A stretch of 24,793 nucleotides of DNA from HGM11368 sp051883395. GTDB lineage: Bacteria > Bacillota > Clostridia > Christensenellales > UBA3700. Positions within the stretch are counted from its first letter, which is position 1. Every line of letters begins with the position of its first letter. The notes under the pieces were generated by a model that was given only the letters and a program-made list of their open reading frames with translations, was not told the origin of the DNA and ran no database searches. The position numbers and the translations under genes are program-made. The DNA lies in NCBI GenBank assembly GCA_051883395.1, contig JBJETQ010000019.1:1-24793 (forward strand), written 5' to 3'. Below are positions 23,014-24,793 of this stretch, piece by piece.

Positions 23014-24351
23014 TCAGCAAACGCCTTGGATAATCATAGACGAAGCGACCTTTTCAAAGCCGGCGATATTTGCACCGGAGATATAGTCGCCGTCAAGACC
23101 GTATCTGATTGCGGCGTCTTTGATGTTGTGGAAGATGTTGACCATGATGTGTTTGAGTCTGCTGTCAACTTCTTCAAAAGACCAGTAGGTTCTCATAGAA
23201 GACTGTGCCATTTCCAATGCGCTGCACGCAACGCCGCCTGCGTTTGCCGCTTTGGCAGGTGCAAACAACACGCCTTTGCTCTGGAAGTATTCGGCAGCGT
23301 CGATACTGCAAGGCATGTTTGCTCCTTCGCCTACTGCAAGCACGCCGTTGGCAACAAGCGTCTTTGCGCTGTTAAGGTCAATTTCGTTTTGAGTTGCGCA
23401 AGGCAAAGCATAATCACACTTAATATCCCATATACCCTTGCAACCTTCCACGTATTTAGCGTTAGGCTTATAATCGATATAGGTAGAGATTCTTTCTCTC
23501 TTGACTTCTTTGATGGTCTTGATGACGTCAAGGTCAATGCCGTCAGCGTCGTAAACGTATCCGTTGCTGTCGCTCATAGCCACAACGGTTGCTCCGAGCT
23601 GAGTAGCCTTTTCGTGAGCGTAGATAGCTACGTTACCGCTACCGCTGATTACGCAGGTCTTGCCTGCAAAGTCAAGATTCTTTTCTTTGAGCATTTCTTC
23701 CATAAGATAGATAAGTCCGTAACCCGTTGCCTGAGTTCTTACCAAAGAACCGCCGTATGTCAAGCCTCTGCCCGTCAGTACGCCCGTATGCTCATTGACG
23801 AGTTTTTTGTAATAGCCGAACAAATAACCTATCTCTCTGCCGCCGACGCCGATATCTCCGGCAGGAACGTCGGTATCAGCACCGATATGTCTGTACAATT
23901 CCGACATAAACGACTGACAGAATCTCATAACTTCGCTGTCGCTCTTGCCCTTAGGGTCAAAGTCGCTACCGCCCTTACCGCCGCCGATAGGCAAACCTGT
24001 AAGGGAGTTTTTGAATATCTGTTCAAATCCCAGGAACTTGATAACGGACAAGTTGACGTTGTCTCTGAATCTTATACCGCCCTTGTAAGGACCTATTGCG
24101 CTGTTAAACTGCACACGATAGCCCTTGTTGACGTGTATTTTGCCGTTGTCGTCTTGCCAAGGTACTCTGAACATGATGATTCTCTCAGGTTCAACCAACA
24201 TTTCCAACAGTCCCTTTTCTTCATATTCAGGGTGCTTGTCAAAAACTATGGACAAAGATTTGAGAATTTCAGTTGCCGCCTGATGAAATTCCGGTTCATT
24301 CGGGTTGCGCTTAATCAAATCGTTAAGCACTCTTTCTACATAAGCGTTCAT
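23014..24351 (-). CDS. gdhA: NADP-type glutamate dehydrogenase
   Basis: Hexameric cytosolic enzyme interconverting 2-oxoglutarate plus ammonia and glutamate. At 445 aa it is the typical bacterial size. Active-site residues align one position beyond the Clostridium symbiosum numbering: K90 in GPYKGGIRF, K114 in FKNSLTG, K126 in GGGKGGSD and D166 in PAGDIGVGGREIG. The Rossmann domain has SGSGNVAIYA and later AMSDSNG; the SDS-G form is like the NADP-dependent E. coli enzyme, so an assimilating role is more likely, but this is inference. A strong AAGGAG site precedes the ATG. It is a single-gene unit with its own promoter and terminator, divergent from a regulator gene. Confidence 0.96.
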   Translation of the reverse strand: MNAYVERVLNDLIKRNPNEPEFHQAATEILKSLSIVFDKHPEYEEKGLLEMLVEPERIIMFRVPWQDDNGKIHVNKGYRVQFNSAIGPYKGGIRFRDNVNLSVIKFLGFEQIFKNSLTGLPIGGGKGGSDFDPKGKSDSEVMRFCQSFMSELYRHIGADTDVPAGDIGVGGREIGYLFGYYKKLVNEHTGVLTGRGLTYGGSLVRTQATGYGLIYLMEEMLKEKNLDFAGKTCVISGSGNVAIYAHEKATQLGATVVAMSDSNGYVYDADGIDLDVIKTIKEVKRERISTYIDYKPNAKYVEGCKGIWDIKCDYALPCATQNEIDLNSAKTLVANGVLAVGEGANMPCSIDAAEYFQSKGVLFAPAKAANAGGVACSALEMAQSSMRTYWSFEEVDSRLKHIMVNIFHNIKDAAIRYGLDGDYISGANIAGFEKVASSMIIQGVC

Positions 24352-24382
24352 AAATTAAAATCTCCTTTTTTAAGTCATAAAA

Positions 24383-24412
24383 AATATATCACAATTTTTT
24401 TTTGATATACAA
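24383..24412 (-). promoter_or_regulatory. Promoter of gdhA (extended -10)
   Basis: Minus strand: -35 TTGTAT (24412-24407), 18-bp spacer, -10 TATATT (24388-24383) preceded by TGA, an extended -10. The -35 is part of an inverted repeat that may be an operator. The leader is about 25-30 nt. Confidence 0.5.
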
Positions 24413-24424
24413 GTATTTTGTATA
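24406..24424. promoter_or_regulatory. Candidate operator: 19-bp inverted repeat over the gdhA -35
   Basis: TATACAA-GTATT-TTGTATA, a perfect 7-5-7 inverted repeat. It covers the predicted gdhA -35 and lies 64 bp before the -35 of the divergent HTH gene. A dimeric repressor bound here would block gdhA; the neighbouring HTH protein is one candidate, but no link is shown. Confidence 0.5.
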
Positions 24425-24487
24425 ATTTTTCATTGCTTTTTTATATTTTTTGTGATGCAACATATACTTTTTGCCTTTCTTTTGTTA

Positions 24488-24516
24488 TTGACTATCCATA
24501 TATTTACAGTTATAAT
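24488..24516 (+). promoter_or_regulatory. Sigma-A promoter of the right-edge HTH gene
   Basis: -35 TTGACT (24488-24493), a 17-bp spacer and a perfect -10 TATAAT (24511-24516). The transcript would start about 20 nt before the ATG, with a CGGGGTG binding site at 24535-24541. Confidence 0.8.
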
Positions 24517-24545
24517 ATAATCAATATCTTATATCGGGGTGTAAT

Positions 24546-24793
24546 ATGATAAGCAATATTTTTACTATGTTGGTAGACCTGCTCAACAACCCAAAATGTA
24601 CTGCGCAGGAACTGGCAAGCAAACTGGAAATAAGCGAACGCACCGTATATCGCTACGTCGACGTACTCAGTTATGCCCATATACCCGTGGTTTGCAAAAA
24701 AGGCAGAGACGGCGGCATAATGATTGGCGAAGACTTCAAACTGAGAGCGCAATATCTGACCAAGGAAGAATTGGAATTGATTTTTACGTCTCT
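24546..24793 (+). CDS. HTH transcriptional regulator, probably YafY/WYL type, N-terminal fragment
   Basis: The first 82 codons are present; the gene runs off the right edge. The visible part is a winged helix-turn-helix of the HTH_11 kind: MLVDLLNNPKCTAQELASKLE, then the recognition helix ISERTVYRYVDVL (about 34-46), then a wing with KKGRDGGIMIGEDF, followed by LTKEELELIF. This pattern is typical of regulators that carry a C-terminal WYL ligand-sensing domain, but that part lies outside the window. The start has a GGGGTG site and a consensus promoter. It is divergent from gdhA over a 194-bp gap that contains an inverted repeat, so control of gdhA is possible but unproven. Confidence 0.8.
   Translation, partial: MISNIFTMLVDLLNNPKCTAQELASKLEISERTVYRYVDVLSYAHIPVVCKKGRDGGIMIGEDFKLRAQYLTKEELELIFTS

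Noticed and set aside
23005..24405. Plus-strand frame of 466 codons opposite gdhA
   Set aside because: Covers gdhA and its terminator; no domain, no promoter.

Overview
The window looks like a chromosomal segment of a low-GC Firmicute, most likely class Clostridia; a finer placement such as Christensenellales is only a guess. The basis is codon use, AAGGAG-type ribosome binding sites, near-consensus sigma-A promoters, a full-length single-chain PurL, a Bacillus-type MazF/EndoA, the dnaX-ybaB-recR order, and exact TTATCCACA DnaA boxes. Almost all genes lie on the minus strand; only galT and the right-edge regulator are on the plus strand. Nothing points to phage, IS elements, CRISPR or recent transfer. 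It reads as core and central-metabolism DNA.

Layout. 1-2551 (minus): galK, then lgt one base later, then the first 32 codons of a nicotinate phosphoribosyltransferase that runs off the left edge. 2552-2728: divergent promoters for galK and galT. 2729-4264 (plus): galT, closed by a strong hairpin terminator. 4385-8666 (minus): a GPH-family sugar:cation symporter followed by the DNA-metabolism group dnaX-ybaB-recR. 8892-10818 (minus): nnrD (NAD(P)HX repair) and a mazF with no visible antitoxin, with a clear promoter and a clear terminator. 10964-22296 (minus): a tightly packed operon purE-purM-purN-purH-purD-purL-ygiQ-recX, ending at a perfect terminator. 22297-22965: the only long gene-free stretch. 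23014-24351 (minus): an NADP-type glutamate dehydrogenase with a strong terminator. 24546-24793 (plus): the start of an HTH (probably WYL-type) regulator.

How the genes work together. galK and galT are two Leloir-pathway steps, and the GPH transporter could supply a galactoside, although it has its own promoter. The pur operon encodes six enzymes for nine of the ten IMP-synthesis steps less those of purF and purC, which are missing here; ygiQ and recX overlap its end and are probably translated with it. RecX, RecR, DnaX and YbaB make the window rich in DNA replication and repair functions.

The most notable feature is in the gap between purE and gdhA: five exact, same-direction DnaA boxes, four of them spaced 12, 10 and 10 bp, next to helically phased T7 tracts and a small hairpin. 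It could be a replication origin away from dnaA, a DnaA-titrating cluster, or a DnaA-responsive control region for the purine operon. Sequence alone cannot decide between these.
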